Source: Streptomyces europaeiscabiei
GTDB taxonomy: Bacteria; Actinomycetota; Actinomycetes; Streptomycetales; Streptomycetaceae
Direction of reading: 5' to 3'
Assembly (NCBI RefSeq): GCF_036346855.1
Contig: NZ_CP107841.1
Coordinates: forward strand, 1,116,001-1,180,000
Length of the DNA stretch: 64,000 nucleotides
The notes under the pieces were generated by a model. That model searched no databases and was not told where the DNA came from. It saw only the letters and a list, made by a program, of their open reading frames with translations. Both the position numbers and the translations under genes were made by a program. Position 1 is the stretch's first letter. The number at the start of each line of letters is the position of its first letter. Shown here one piece after another: positions 17,824-27,222 of this stretch.

Positions 17824-18860
17824 TTGATGAGCAGGAGCAAGCCGGACCCGACCTCCCGACGACACTGCGCAAGCTGGTCGACGAACTGGGCCGGGTCCGG
17901 GTGCTCGGGCTGCTGCGGCTGCACGAGGCGGAGTTGGAGACGCTGCACGCGTGCGTCGCGGGCCGGTCGCCCGGCGCGGAGGCAGTCGCACCGGGCGAGC
18001 GTGGGGAGCCGGAGGCCGTCGAGCGCCTGCTGCACACCGTGGTGCTGGGCCTCGACGGGGAACTGATGCGCGACGCGGCCCTCCACTCGTTCGGGTTCGC
18101 CCCCGGTACCCGCGACCTGTCGGGCAAGGAACGCCGGGAGCGGGCGGCCCATGTCTACCGCGTCGGGGCGGAGTGCTTCCGCAAGCACCAGGAGAAGCCG
18201 ATGCTCCAGCAGATGGCCAGAGCCGTCATGAACTTCGAGGGCCACGAGCCGGGGCCCGTCCCGGGCTCCCGGAAGAGTTCCGGGAGGAGTTCCCGGGGGA
18301 GTGCCGTCTCCCCCGTCCGAGCGGGACGTCATGTGTTACGAGCCGCCTTCGCCCACGGGGACGTCCTGCTCACTCTGCACATGGCACCCATCGAGCTGCA
18401 CGGGCGTGGACGTCCTGGTCTCCTCGGAGAACATCTACTTCGAGATGTCGAAGACGTTCGGCCGCACGGTCTCCGGCAGCCTGCGGCGGGCCGGGGCCAC
18501 GAAGGACACCGTCGGCCGCATCACGGATGACGTGATAGCACGGCAACTCGCGGACTGGGTACGCAGGTTCGGGGTGCCAGGACTTCCCGTCGCGGCGGGC
18601 ACGGTCGCCGTCACCTCACCGGGCGCCCTGTCGGCGCAGGGGGTGCGGCGGATCCTCCACGCGGCGGTCGCCACACCCTCGGCGACGGGCGACGGGTACG
18701 AGACCGCGCCCGCGGCCGTCGCGGCGAAACCGTGCGGCGCGTCTTCCAACTCGCGGCGGCCCCGGAACGCGGTGAGGTCCGTGTACGGGTCGGCGACGAT
18801 TCCGGTGACCCGGGGTGTCAATGTGAGTACCTGGGGCGTCAGTCCTGGACGAGCTGATCG
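17824..18860 (+). pseudogene. Frameshifted gene, C-terminal half macro-domain-like
   Basis: The first 140 codons read open as a helical domain (LRKLVDELGRVRVLGLLRLHE to QQMARAVMNFEG). The protein then continues only by changing frame: APIELHG lies in the first frame near 18390, and VDVLVSSENIYFEMSKTFG lies in another frame directly after it. RILHAAVATPSATGDGYE continues into ETVRRVFQLAAAPE in a third frame near 18720. The DVLVSSEN and AGTVAVTSPGAL segments resemble the macro fold (nucleotide or ADP-ribose binding). At least three small indels show that the gene is dead, unless sequencing errors caused them. Confidence 0.6.
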
Positions 18861-19208
18861 GCCAGGCGAGGGGCCTGGCCAGTAGCGTGCCGTAGGGCGC
18901 CGCATGACCAACCCTTCCGTACGACTCGGACAAACAGCGACGGCCCGGCGTGGAGGAACAGAGCCGGCGCTGTCTGCTGCCTCAAGGCGACCGCAAGGGC
19001 CCGGAGTTCCACCGCGACGCCGCCGAACAGGCCTCCGACGCCGACTCCAGCTGCACGGTCGGCGAGGTCATCGCCGTGACCGGCGGATTCGTCGACACCC
19101 GATGCCCTCTTCACCGCGGCGAAGGACTCCCCGCTGCGCGACAGCGGCACGGGATCGGCCACGGTCCCGTGAACGCGGCGGTCACGGTCGTCTCATCGCG
19201 AGGCTCAC
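18861..19208. other. Intergenic region, no supported gene
   Basis: Fragments of plausible coding sequence in two plus-strand frames (GEVIAVTGGFVDT, then DALFTAAKDSPLRDSG) suggest a further decayed gene, but no family could be named. The right end carries the ribosome binding site of the GAF-ANTAR gene. Confidence 0.35.
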
Positions 19209-19991
19209 ATGCAAGGCTGGCACGAGAAATTTCCGGATGAGGACTTTCCGGATGAGGACTTTCCGGTTGAGGACTTTCCGGACGAAGACGAAGCGGAGGA
19301 CGGTGTGGACTGGGATCTGTTCGCACAGCAGATGGCGTCGATGGCGCGGGATCTCCTGGCACAGCATTCGGTGGCCTCCACACTGGAGCGGATCACCGCC
19401 TCGGCCACCGAGCTGGTGGAGGGCTGCGACGCGGCCGGCATTCTCGTCCTGCACGGCACGACGGTGGAGTCGCTGGCCCCCACCGACCAGCTGGTGGTCG
19501 CCAGCGACCGGCTGCAGGAACGGCTGCGGGAGGGACCGTGCTTCGACGCCGCCCGCAGCTCGCTGGGAGAGAGGGTGTTCCGCATCCCCGACCTGTCCCG
19601 CGAGGAGCCGCGCTGGCCGGCCTACGCCCCGCAGTCCCGCCGTCTCGGCGTGGGCAGCATGATGGGCTTCCTGCTGTTCACCGAGGAGGAGGACCTCGGA
19701 GCCCTGAACCTCTACTCCCGGGCTCCGGGCGCGTTCACCGAGGTCAGCGAGCTGGCCGGCTGGCTGCTGGCCTCGCACGCGGCGGTCGCCTTCTCCAGCG
19801 CCCGCACGCACGCCCAGATGGAGCAGGCCGTCGCCACCCGTCATGCGATCGGCGAGGCCATGGGCATCCTCATGGGCAGCCACCACCTCAGCGAGGAGAA
19901 GGCTTTCGACGTGCTGCGCCGCTATTCGCAGGAACACAACATCAAGCTTCGTGAGGTCGCCCGTCGGATCTGCGAGCGGGGCACTCTCTGA
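19209..19991 (+). CDS. GAF and ANTAR domain protein (RNA-binding antiterminator)
   Basis: A 260-residue protein. Residues 8-32 are a DEDFP-type acidic repeat encoded by a 15-bp tandem DNA repeat. A GAF domain spans about 50-190 (AAGILVLHGTT, GPCFDAARS, MMGFLLFTEEEDLGALNLYS). An ANTAR domain occupies about 200-255 (ATRHAIGEAMGILMGSHHLSEE, then FDVLRRYSQEHNIKLREVARRI). GAF-ANTAR proteins sense a small molecule or stress and bind nascent RNA to prevent termination. The acidic N-terminal repeat is not a known part of the family. Confidence 0.88.
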   Translation: MQGWHEKFPDEDFPDEDFPVEDFPDEDEAEDGVDWDLFAQQMASMARDLLAQHSVASTLERITASATELVEGCDAAGILVLHGTTVESLAPTDQLVVASDRLQERLREGPCFDAARSSLGERVFRIPDLSREEPRWPAYAPQSRRLGVGSMMGFLLFTEEEDLGALNLYSRAPGAFTEVSELAGWLLASHAAVAFSSARTHAQMEQAVATRHAIGEAMGILMGSHHLSEEKAFDVLRRYSQEHNIKLREVARRICERGTL

Positions 19992-20557
19992 CGATGTCGA
20001 AGGACGGATCGTCGAAGGACGGATCCTCGAAGTACGGATCGTCGAGGGACGGCTCCTCCGGCACGTAGTCAGAACCAGAGAAGCCTGGCAGGGCCGACCC
20101 CCAGGGGAACGCCGTCGAACCCGGCCTACACACCAAGTCCCCCAACGTCCGCTCCCCACACCTCACCAGCCCGGTTCGCCGCGACGCGTCGTCCGTCGGC
20201 ACGCTCGTGCCCGCCGGTTCGGCCGTGCCGACCAGCCACCCGCAAGGCTCACAGATCGCTGACCGGCGCCCGTAGACGCGGTGAAAGCCCTGGTCAGCAA
20301 CTACACGTCGCCGTCGCCGACGTCAGTGGCGACCCCCGGGGCGACCGGCTTGGCTGGGCGCGGACGCCGTCTTCGGGCGGCCCGCCGCGCAGGGGCCCGT
20401 CGAGGAGGCGGTGCCGCGGCTGCCGGGGTAGCCGTCTGTCACCGCCGTTTACGCCCTCGGTCGCCGGGAACCCGGTGGGCGCACACGAAGAAGCTGAAGA
20501 AGCCGTTGCGAAAGCCGTCGGCGAAGCGGCTCGGGTCCGGAAGGAAGATGAGATGTC
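19992..20557. other. Intergenic region with 15-bp repeats, no strong gene
   Basis: Directly after the ANTAR stop, GGACGGATCGTCGAA-like units repeat at 15-bp spacing (about 19998-20055). The complement of 19942-20202 could encode an 86-residue peptide with DDPSF/DDPYF repeats; its start and expression are uncertain. The rest has no recognised feature. Confidence 0.4.
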
Positions 20558-20728
20558 GTGAGCACGCACACCGTCGGGAAACTCGTCGTCCGCGAGAGCG
20601 GCTGGGCCAAGTCCCGGCGCCGGAGCGGGAAGGGTGTGCGTATGTGTCTTCCCGCCCTCAGGGACGGCACCGGCCCCCGCACGGCGGAGGCCGAGGCGGA
20701 GGCGCACATCGTCAGGGGTGACGACTGA
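20558..20728 (+). CDS. Small hypothetical protein (56 aa)
   Basis: GTG at 20558, with AAGGAAG about 10 nt upstream, opens a 56-codon frame (STHTVGKLVVRESGWAKSRRR, ending AEAHIVRGDD). The perfect hairpin terminator starts 28 bp after its stop, as expected for a transcribed unit. No family is recognised; the product is basic at the front and acidic at the end. It could be non-coding. Confidence 0.35.
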   Translation: MSTHTVGKLVVRESGWAKSRRRSGKGVRMCLPALRDGTGPRTAEAEAEAHIVRGDD

Positions 20729-20756
20729 CGTCCAGATCCGCGGGCATGCCTCAGTG

Positions 20757-20800
20757 AAGGGGCCGGCCGGGACAGCCTCGCCTGTCCCGGCCGGCCCCTT
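20757..20800. terminator. Strong bidirectional hairpin terminator
   Basis: Perfect 19-bp arms (20757-20775 and 20782-20800) around a 6-nt loop, with AAGGGG at one end and CCCCTT at the other. It sits between the small plus-strand frame and the convergent hemerythrin gene and can end transcription from both sides. Confidence 0.85.
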
Positions 20801-20871
20801 CGCCCGTCCGAGACCGCTCCCGGTCGGGGGTACGGCCACGGCGGAACGGGAAGCCCGCCCGGTACGAGGAG

Positions 20872-21435
20872 TCAGCCGTCCTTTCCCCGGCCGGTCAGCG
20901 CGTCGCGCATCCGGTCGACGAGGCCCATGCCGGGGGCGAGCAGCTTGTTGGCCGGAGGAGTGTCCGGGGCCGCCGGGTGAGGCCGGGTCGGGGCCGTCTT
21001 CTTGGCCTTGCGGACCTTCTCACCGAGGCTGTTCAGGGCGTCGGCCGAACAGGACGCGCGCAGCCGGGGGAAGAGGTTGTCCTCCTCGTCCTGGATGTGG
21101 GACCTGATCTCGTTCATCAGCTGGGCGATCAGCAGGTCGAAGTCCGGGTCGTCGGCCTCGCACCGTTCCAGGGCCTTCAGGGTGCGCTCGGCCTCGGCGT
21201 GGTCCTCCAGTTCCCGGTCGGCGATCGCGTCACCTTCCGGGATGTGCTCCCGGACCGCCGGGTAGAGGTACGCCTCCTCGGCGACCGAGTGACGCACCAG
21301 CTCGATGGTGACCTTGTCCACGCATTCCTTGCGCCGGGGGTCCCCTGAGGGCAGCGCCTCGATCTCGCCGAACATCTCCTCCACTTCCCCGTGGTCCGTG
21401 GTCAGTTCCGCGATGACGTCTCCGCCGTGTCCCAT
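20872..21435 (-). CDS. Hemerythrin domain-containing protein
   Basis: A 187-residue protein. A four-helix hemerythrin (HHE) domain spans about residues 8-130. Iron ligands fit H15 (TTDHGEVEE), H49 and E53 (RHSVAEEAYLYP), H79 (EDHAEAE) and H113-E117 (RSHIQDEEDNLFPRL). The tail is basic and Pro/Ala-rich. Such proteins bind a di-iron centre and sense or scavenge oxygen or nitric oxide. GGAG and AAGGA precede the ATG. The upstream spacer holds a short GCATCC repeat. It is a single-gene unit ended by the hairpin at 20757. Confidence 0.9.
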   Translation of the reverse strand: MGHGGDVIAELTTDHGEVEEMFGEIEALPSGDPRRKECVDKVTIELVRHSVAEEAYLYPAVREHIPEGDAIADRELEDHAEAERTLKALERCEADDPDFDLLIAQLMNEIRSHIQDEEDNLFPRLRASCSADALNSLGEKVRKAKKTAPTRPHPAAPDTPPANKLLAPGMGLVDRMRDALTGRGKDG

Positions 21436-21660
21436 GTCCTTCGCTCCTCTCCTGAGTGCAACGCATCCGCATCCGCATCCGTACCCGTCGGCCCGGCCGG
21501 CCTTGCGGCGCGCTCCCGAGTACCCGCGAACGGCCCAGCCACGCGACCCTCCGACCTGGGTGATCTCCAGGTCCTGGAGGACGGGAAGAGGGCACGGGGT
21601 GGGGTCTGTCGGTGCGGCGCGACGTCCACCAGGGTCGTGCCCCTGCGGAGCGATCGACGC

Positions 21661-22515
21661 CTACGACCGCGCGGGCTGGTCGGCGATCAGAAGGGTGCAG
21701 CCGACGGGGCGGAAGCCCAGGCGGGTGTAGATACGGGCGACGGTGTCGTCCGCATAGGCGAGGAAGACGGTGCGCACTCCGTGGTCGCGGGCGTGGCCGA
21801 CCAGGGCGGCCGTGACGGCGGCGGCCAAGCCCCGGCGGCGGGCCGTGGGAAGGGTGCCGATGCCGCCGATCTCGGTGGTGCCGTCCACCGGGTGGTAGTG
21901 GCCGACGGCCAGCGGCGTACCGTCCGGGCCGACGGCTACGACGAGCACCTTGTGCCCGGCACGGACACTGGGGCGGACCGCCGCCACGGTGCCGTCCCCG
22001 GTCAGCACCTCGGCCACCGCCGACAGCTCCGCCCGCCCCGCCGCACCCACCGCGACGCCCTCGGCGGCGAAGGCCAGCCGCGGCAGAGCGAGGGCGGCGG
22101 GCAGGGCGGGGTCGTCGGCTGTCAGCGCACGGACCGTCACACCGTCCGGCAGCGGTCGCGGGTCGACCGGGTGATGCGGATCCAGTGCCATCAACGGGCG
22201 TTCGAGGACCGGGAGACCGCAGGCCTCGATCCCGGTTCGCAGTGTCGGCGCCGACTCGGCCAGCCACTCGAACGCTTCCGGCACACCGAGTTCGCGCTGC
22301 CGGGCCCGCACGCGCGCGATGTCGGCGGCCGTGACCGTCGAGCCGCACCCCGCAGCGGGTTGGGCGTGGCCGGGCCCGCCGTAGTAGGGGGCGCCCGGCT
22401 CCTTCCGCACGAACAGGCGCAGCGGGCCGAACTCCTCGACGTCGGCGAACAGCAGTGGCACGGTGGCGTAGTACCGCTCGATACGGGCCCGCAGTGTCTC
22501 GCTCATGCGACGCAT
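21661..22515 (-). CDS. GNAT family N-acetyltransferase
   Basis: A 284-residue protein whose C-terminal third is a GNAT fold. The acetyl-CoA loop region reads EIGGIGTLPTARRRGLAAAVTAAL, followed by VFLAYADDTVARIYTRLGFRPVG. The N-terminal part (HPVDPRPLPDGVTVRALTADD) introduces a second, degenerate GNAT-like half. The substrate is unknown. The start is ATG 22515 or the internal ATG at 22506. It is divergent from the mannosyltransferase gene. Confidence 0.85.
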   Translation of the reverse strand: MRRMSETLRARIERYYATVPLLFADVEEFGPLRLFVRKEPGAPYYGGPGHAQPAAGCGSTVTAADIARVRARQRELGVPEAFEWLAESAPTLRTGIEACGLPVLERPLMALDPHHPVDPRPLPDGVTVRALTADDPALPAALALPRLAFAAEGVAVGAAGRAELSAVAEVLTGDGTVAAVRPSVRAGHKVLVVAVGPDGTPLAVGHYHPVDGTTEIGGIGTLPTARRRGLAAAVTAALVGHARDHGVRTVFLAYADDTVARIYTRLGFRPVGCTLLIADQPARS

Positions 22516-22691
22516 CCCACCACGGGGCGGTGCCTCGCACCGACGAATTCGGCCTCCGGCCGAACTCCGGGTGGGCGGCAGGCGATCGACCGGCTTCGGT
22601 GTGGCCCTGCTAGCCTCCGGGCGTCCCCGGACTCGGCCGGACGATCACCGGCACCGCACCGCCCGCACGCTCAAAGGACTTCTTCACCGCG

Positions 22692-24386
22692 ATGCTCCAC
22701 GGCACCCGTTCGACGACGGCGCCCACCGGCTGGACCGACCGTCTGCGCCTGTTCGGGTACGCCGGACGCCCCCGGAGCGACATCCGTGAACGCCTGGTCC
22801 CGCCCTTCCCGGAGCCGGGCACCGGGCTCTGGGAACGTGTGGGGTTCGGCCCGGTGGCGGCGTACCGCGTCGTGAAGGCGATGGACTGGCTGGGGCCGCT
22901 GCTCGTCGCCCTGCTGGCCGGAACGATTCGCTTCTGGCGCCTCGACCGGCCGCACGAACTCGCCTTCGACGAGACCTATTACGCCAAGGACGCATGGTCC
23001 CTGCTGCGGCTCGGCTACGAGGGCACCTGGCCGGACCGCAAGGTCGCCGACCCGCAGGTCCTGGGCGACCCGCAGGTGATCCCGCTCTCCGACACCGGGA
23101 GCTTCGTCGCGCATCCGCCGACGGGCAAGTGGGTGATCGCCGTCGGTGAGTGGATGTTCGGCCTCGACCCGTTCGGCTGGCGCTTCATGACGGCCGTCCT
23201 GGGCACGCTGTCGGTACTGATGCTGTGCCGCATTGGACGCCGCCTGTTCCGTTCGACGTTCCTCGGCTGTCTGGCCGGCGCGCTGCTGGCGGTGGACGGC
23301 CTGCACTACGTGATGAGCCGCACCGCTCTGCTCGACCTGGTCGTCATGTTCTTCGTACTGGCCGCCTTCGGGTGCCTGCTGATCGACCGGGACCACGCGC
23401 GGGGGCGGCTCGCGGCGGCGTTGCCGGTGGGCGGGGACGGACACGTCGGCCCTGACAGGGACACCGGCGACCGCGCGGGGACGGGATGGCGTCCCTGGCG
23501 GCTCGCGGCCGGCGTCTGTCTGGGTCTGGCCGCCTCGACCAAGTGGAACGGCCTGTACTTCCTGGCCTTCTTCATGGTCCTGACCGTGCTGTGGGACGTC
23601 GGCGCCCGCCGCGTGGCGGGGGCAAGCCACCCGTACCGAGCGGTGCTCCGCAAGGACCTCGGCCGGTCGGTGGTGTCCCTCGTCCCGGTCGCCGTGGTGA
23701 CCTATGTGGCGACGTGGACGGGATGGTTCCTGTCCGACGACGGCTACGGGCGCCACTGGGCGGACGGCCGTGGCGGCACCTGGTCGTGGATACCTGCACC
23801 GCTGCGCAGTCTGTGGCACTACGAGTACGGCGTGTACCAGTTCAACGTGGGACTGGACACGTTCCACAAGTACGAGTCGAATCCGTGGAGTTGGCTGGTT
23901 CTCGGCCGTCCCGTGCTGTTCTCCTACCAGTCGCCCGAACCCGGGGAGGCCGGCTGCCACGCGATCACCGGCTGCTCGCAGGCGATCCTCGCCCTGGGCA
24001 CGCCGATGCTGTGGTGGTCGGCGTGCTGCGCCCTGGTCTATCTGCTCTTCCGGTGGGCCCTGCGCCGCGACTGGCGCGCGGGCGCCGTGCTGTGCGCCGT
24101 GGGCGCGGGGTATCTGCCGTGGTTCATGTACCAGGACCGCACGACTTTCTCCTTCTACGCCGTCGTCTTCGTGCCGTACCTGTGTCTGGCCGTGGCGATG
24201 ACGCTGGGCGCGCTGCTGGGCCCCCCGGGTGCGAGCGCCGAGCGCCGCACCCGGGGGGCGGTGGCGGCGGGCACGCTCGTCCTGCTCGTCGCCTGGAACT
24301 TCATCCACTTCTTCCCCGTCTACACGGGGGACACGATCCCGTATCCCGACTGGCAGATCCGCATGTGGCTCGACACCTGGATCTGA
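22692..24386 (+). CDS. pmt: Dolichyl-phosphate-mannose--protein mannosyltransferase
   Basis: A 564-residue polytopic membrane protein of the PMT/GT39 family. The catalytic DE motif is in LAFDETYYAKDAWSLL (first extracytoplasmic loop), with the family signature HPPTGKWVIAVGEWMFG and TKWNGLYFLAFF further on. About ten transmembrane segments can be seen. It moves mannose from polyprenyl-phosphate-mannose to Ser/Thr of proteins exported by Sec. Streptomyces have a single Pmt needed for glycoprotein synthesis and phage receptor formation. It ends 36 bp before the convergent operon at 24423. Confidence 0.93.
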   Translation: MLHGTRSTTAPTGWTDRLRLFGYAGRPRSDIRERLVPPFPEPGTGLWERVGFGPVAAYRVVKAMDWLGPLLVALLAGTIRFWRLDRPHELAFDETYYAKDAWSLLRLGYEGTWPDRKVADPQVLGDPQVIPLSDTGSFVAHPPTGKWVIAVGEWMFGLDPFGWRFMTAVLGTLSVLMLCRIGRRLFRSTFLGCLAGALLAVDGLHYVMSRTALLDLVVMFFVLAAFGCLLIDRDHARGRLAAALPVGGDGHVGPDRDTGDRAGTGWRPWRLAAGVCLGLAASTKWNGLYFLAFFMVLTVLWDVGARRVAGASHPYRAVLRKDLGRSVVSLVPVAVVTYVATWTGWFLSDDGYGRHWADGRGGTWSWIPAPLRSLWHYEYGVYQFNVGLDTFHKYESNPWSWLVLGRPVLFSYQSPEPGEAGCHAITGCSQAILALGTPMLWWSACCALVYLLFRWALRRDWRAGAVLCAVGAGYLPWFMYQDRTTFSFYAVVFVPYLCLAVAMTLGALLGPPGASAERRTRGAVAAGTLVLLVAWNFIHFFPVYTGDTIPYPDWQIRMWLDTWI

Positions 24387-24422
24387 CTCGGCACCCGGAT
24401 CCGTACCGCCACGGATGATCCG

Positions 24423-25004
24423 CTACCGTCTCGGGCCCGCGAGAGCGTAGGCCGTCGTGCCGGTGACCGCGAGGGTCAGGGCCGTCCAGGTGGCCGTCGG
24501 GGTGCCGGGCGGCATGAGCATCCAGGTCACCGCCCGCATCGGCACACTCGTCGGGGGCGGGGCGAAGACCGAGAAGGACAGCCAGGCGATCGGCAGGGTC
24601 CACGCGTACTGCGCCCCGCACACCACCGCCCCGAGGGCGACGAGGCCCATCAGCCCCGCGCTGTCGCGGACGACGAACGCGGTCGTGGCCAGGTCCTCGC
24701 CCCCCACCGTCTGCACCGCGAGGAGTGCGGCGCATGCCACCGCGCCGATGAGCAGCACATGTGCCCCCCTGCGGGGCCGCCAGCGGATCGAGGCCGTGCG
24801 GTCCAGCGCGTGGTCCTGCCCGCCGAGCCCGATCGATGCCGCCGTCACCCCCGCCACGAGGACGAACACGGGCAGCTTCGGATCGGCCGGTCCCCCGCCC
24901 CCGTCCCGGGCGGCGAGTGCCCACACCGCCACCGCGCTGATCACCACCGCGGCGAGCGACGCGGGTACCTGCCGGGAGCGCGCGTACAGCGTCAGCCATC
25001 TCAC
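24423..25004 (-). CDS. Membrane protein of ECF-sigma/ABC operon
   Basis: A 193-residue protein with about five or six hydrophobic segments and no recognised catalytic motif. It starts at GTG 25004, overlapping the upstream TGA by 4 bp (GTGA). It is the last gene of the five-gene operon and probably a second transporter permease subunit or an accessory protein. Its rank and hydrophobic profile are the only clues. Confidence 0.72.
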   Translation of the reverse strand: MRWLTLYARSRQVPASLAAVVISAVAVWALAARDGGGGPADPKLPVFVLVAGVTAASIGLGGQDHALDRTASIRWRPRRGAHVLLIGAVACAALLAVQTVGGEDLATTAFVVRDSAGLMGLVALGAVVCGAQYAWTLPIAWLSFSVFAPPPTSVPMRAVTWMLMPPGTPTATWTALTLAVTGTTAYALAGPRR

Positions 25005-26380
25005 CGGGGCGTACCGCCGTCCAGGACGTCGAGCGGGTCGCCCTCGCAGGAGAGGGCGGCGGTGTGGGCCGCCTTGACGCGTGCGACCTGTTCGGACCAG
25101 GGCAGCGCCTTGAGTTCCGTCAACACCGGTCGGGCCGCGGTGAGTTGCTCGCTCGACGCGAATATGGCCCCGTTGAACGGCCTGAGGTCCCCGAGGACCC
25201 AGCCCGCAGCCACGCTCTGCGCGGCGATCTCGCCGAGCGTGCCGCTCTCGTTGGTGCTGCGGGCGGAACAGAGCGGCACCATGCCCTGTGCGAGCAGGAC
25301 CCGGGTCAGTTCCTCGCCCTTCGCGTCGGCGATCACGTTGTCGTCGAAGTCGACGAGCACGGACGTGCGGGACCGTTCCGGCGGGTCGAAGATCCCCCGT
25401 GGGGCGGTGCTCTCCCGGACGGACGTCGGTGCCTCGCCGCCGAGGACGTCCCGCAGCAGGCGGAGCGCCTTCTTTCCGGGATCCGAGAAGCCGGGAAGGC
25501 GGTCCTGGTGCGCCGTCGCCACGCACACCGGACCGTCGCACACCTGGGCTGCGGCGGCCTTGTCGACGACGTACGTCCGGCGCGGGTCCGGGGGAAGGAC
25601 GAGCAGGGCGATCGCCGCGCCCGCCAGGACGGGTACCAGGGCGAGCAGGCGGGCACGCGGGGTGGCGGCGGCCAGCAGCGCGAGGCCGGTCGCGGCCATG
25701 CCGATCAGCCAGACCGTCTGGCCCAGGTGCACGGGGGCGGAGAGTGTGACGAACACGTCGCGGACCTCGTCCACCGCCGGTGACAGCAGTGCGACCCGGT
25801 TCGGCGCCGCGACCGACGGCACCTCCGAACTCGTCGTCACCCGCAGGAGGTTGACGAACACGAACGCGGCCACGGCCAGCGCGGGCGGCATCAGCGGGGA
25901 GGGGAGGAGGCGCCCGAGTCCCATGCCGAGGAAGGCCCCCGCGACCAGGGCGAGTCCGCCGACGAGTGAGATCGGCAGCCAGCCGAGGTGCGTGTACTCG
26001 GTGGCGCCGAGCACCTGGACCGCGCCCAGGAGGACGAGAAGCGCGAAGGCCGAGGCCAGCGTGATCGCCGTCGCGCCCGCGGTCGTGGCCGCGCGGTGCC
26101 GGGCAGGGCGTGGTGTGCTCGTCAGCAGCTCGGACATCCTCGAACGGTGGTCGCGCAGCCCCTGGAGGGCCCCGAGGGCGATGGCGAGCGGCCACATGAC
26201 GGCCAGCAGGAAGCGGGTCCACAGGGCCATGGACGTCCACTGACTCGTCCACAGCTCGGTGCCCTTCCACCACGGTCCGCTCACCAGGTACAGAAACGTC
26301 AGGGCGACGGTGAGGGTCACGACGCCGGCCCAGGGGGCGACGGAGCGTCTCAGCTCGATGCGCAGGACACGGGCGTTCAC
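25001..26380 (-). CDS. ABC transporter permease with large extracytoplasmic domain
   Basis: A 459-residue protein. Residues 1-300 hold six or seven transmembrane segments in the ABC-2 style (RNARVLRIELRRS-type start, WPLAIALGALQGL, LVGGLALVAGAFLGMGLGRLLP). Residues about 275-459 are soluble (CDGPVCVATAHQDRLPGFSD to LSCEGDPLDVLD) with two cysteines close together, and probably sit outside the cell. The GTG at 26380 overlaps the ATPase stop as GTGA. It pairs with the adjacent ATPase to form an exporter or a sensing transporter. Confidence 0.82.
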   Translation of the reverse strand: MNARVLRIELRRSVAPWAGVVTLTVALTFLYLVSGPWWKGTELWTSQWTSMALWTRFLLAVMWPLAIALGALQGLRDHRSRMSELLTSTPRPARHRAATTAGATAITLASAFALLVLLGAVQVLGATEYTHLGWLPISLVGGLALVAGAFLGMGLGRLLPSPLMPPALAVAAFVFVNLLRVTTSSEVPSVAAPNRVALLSPAVDEVRDVFVTLSAPVHLGQTVWLIGMAATGLALLAAATPRARLLALVPVLAGAAIALLVLPPDPRRTYVVDKAAAAQVCDGPVCVATAHQDRLPGFSDPGKKALRLLRDVLGGEAPTSVRESTAPRGIFDPPERSRTSVLVDFDDNVIADAKGEELTRVLLAQGMVPLCSARSTNESGTLGEIAAQSVAAGWVLGDLRPFNGAIFASSEQLTAARPVLTELKALPWSEQVARVKAAHTAALSCEGDPLDVLDGGTPR

Positions 26381-27222
26381 CAGGTTCCCCTTTCCTGCCG
26401 GGGGTCGGCCAGCAGCGCCGAGTAGCCACGCTCCAGCGGGCTGTCGCCGACGTGCTCGGGTCCGCCCGCGGCGGCCAGTTCGTCCGGGGTGCCCTGGAAG
26501 ACCAGCCGGCCCTCGGCGAAGAGCACCACATCGGTGCAGGCGACGGCGACGTCCTCCACCAGATGGGTGGAGACGACCACACAGGTGTCCGTGCCCAGTT
26601 CCTGCAACAGCTCGCGGAAGCGCAGCCGTTGGGCCGGGTCCAGGCCGACGGTCGGCTCGTCGAGGAGCAGGACCGCCGGATCGTTGACGATGGCCTGGGC
26701 GATCCCGACGCGCCGCACCATGCCGCCCGACAGGGATTTCATCCGGTCGTCGGCGCGGTCCGCGAGGCCGACCCGCTCGACCGCGCGCTGCACCGCCGCC
26801 GGGATGTCCGCTTTCGGTACCTCCTTCAGCCACGCCATGTACTCGACGAACTCGCGTACCGTGAAGCGCTTGTAGTAGCCGAACTCCTGCGGCAGATAGC
26901 CGATCCGGCGGCGCAGCGCCCGGTGTTCGCCCAGGCCTCCCGCGGACTCGCCTAGCAGTTCCAGGGTGCCCTCGGTGGGGCGCAGCACGGTGGCCAGCGC
27001 CCGGATGAGGGTGGTCTTGCCTGCCCCGTTGGGTCCGAGCAGGCCGTGCACGCCGGTGCCCAGCGACAGGTCGAGCCCGTCGACGGCCATTCGTTTCCGG
27101 CCGACCCTCACCTTCAGCCCCGTGGCCCGGATCTCCCAGGCGTAGGACGTCGGTGCGAGGTCGGCCGCGCTCACCGCGGACATCAAGATGTGTTCCTTCC
27201 GATGGTTCGTCGTTGCGTTCAT
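26377..27222 (-). CDS. ABC transporter ATP-binding protein
   Basis: A 281-residue ATPase. Walker A GPNGAGKTT is at about residues 63-71, then the Q-loop (GYLPQEFGYYKRFTV), the signature LSGGMVRR, Walker B VLLLDEPTVGLD and the H-loop STHLVED. It belongs to the ABC-2 exporter ATPases. The ATG at 27222 overlaps the anti-sigma stop (ATGA). An internal ATG at 27183 has a better ribosome binding site (GGAAGGA) and may be the true start. Its partner is the permease at 25001. Confidence 0.93.
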   Translation of the reverse strand: MNATTNHRKEHILMSAVSAADLAPTSYAWEIRATGLKVRVGRKRMAVDGLDLSLGTGVHGLLGPNGAGKTTLIRALATVLRPTEGTLELLGESAGGLGEHRALRRRIGYLPQEFGYYKRFTVREFVEYMAWLKEVPKADIPAAVQRAVERVGLADRADDRMKSLSGGMVRRVGIAQAIVNDPAVLLLDEPTVGLDPAQRLRFRELLQELGTDTCVVVSTHLVEDVAVACTDVVLFAEGRLVFQGTPDELAAAGGPEHVGDSPLERGYSALLADPRQERGTW

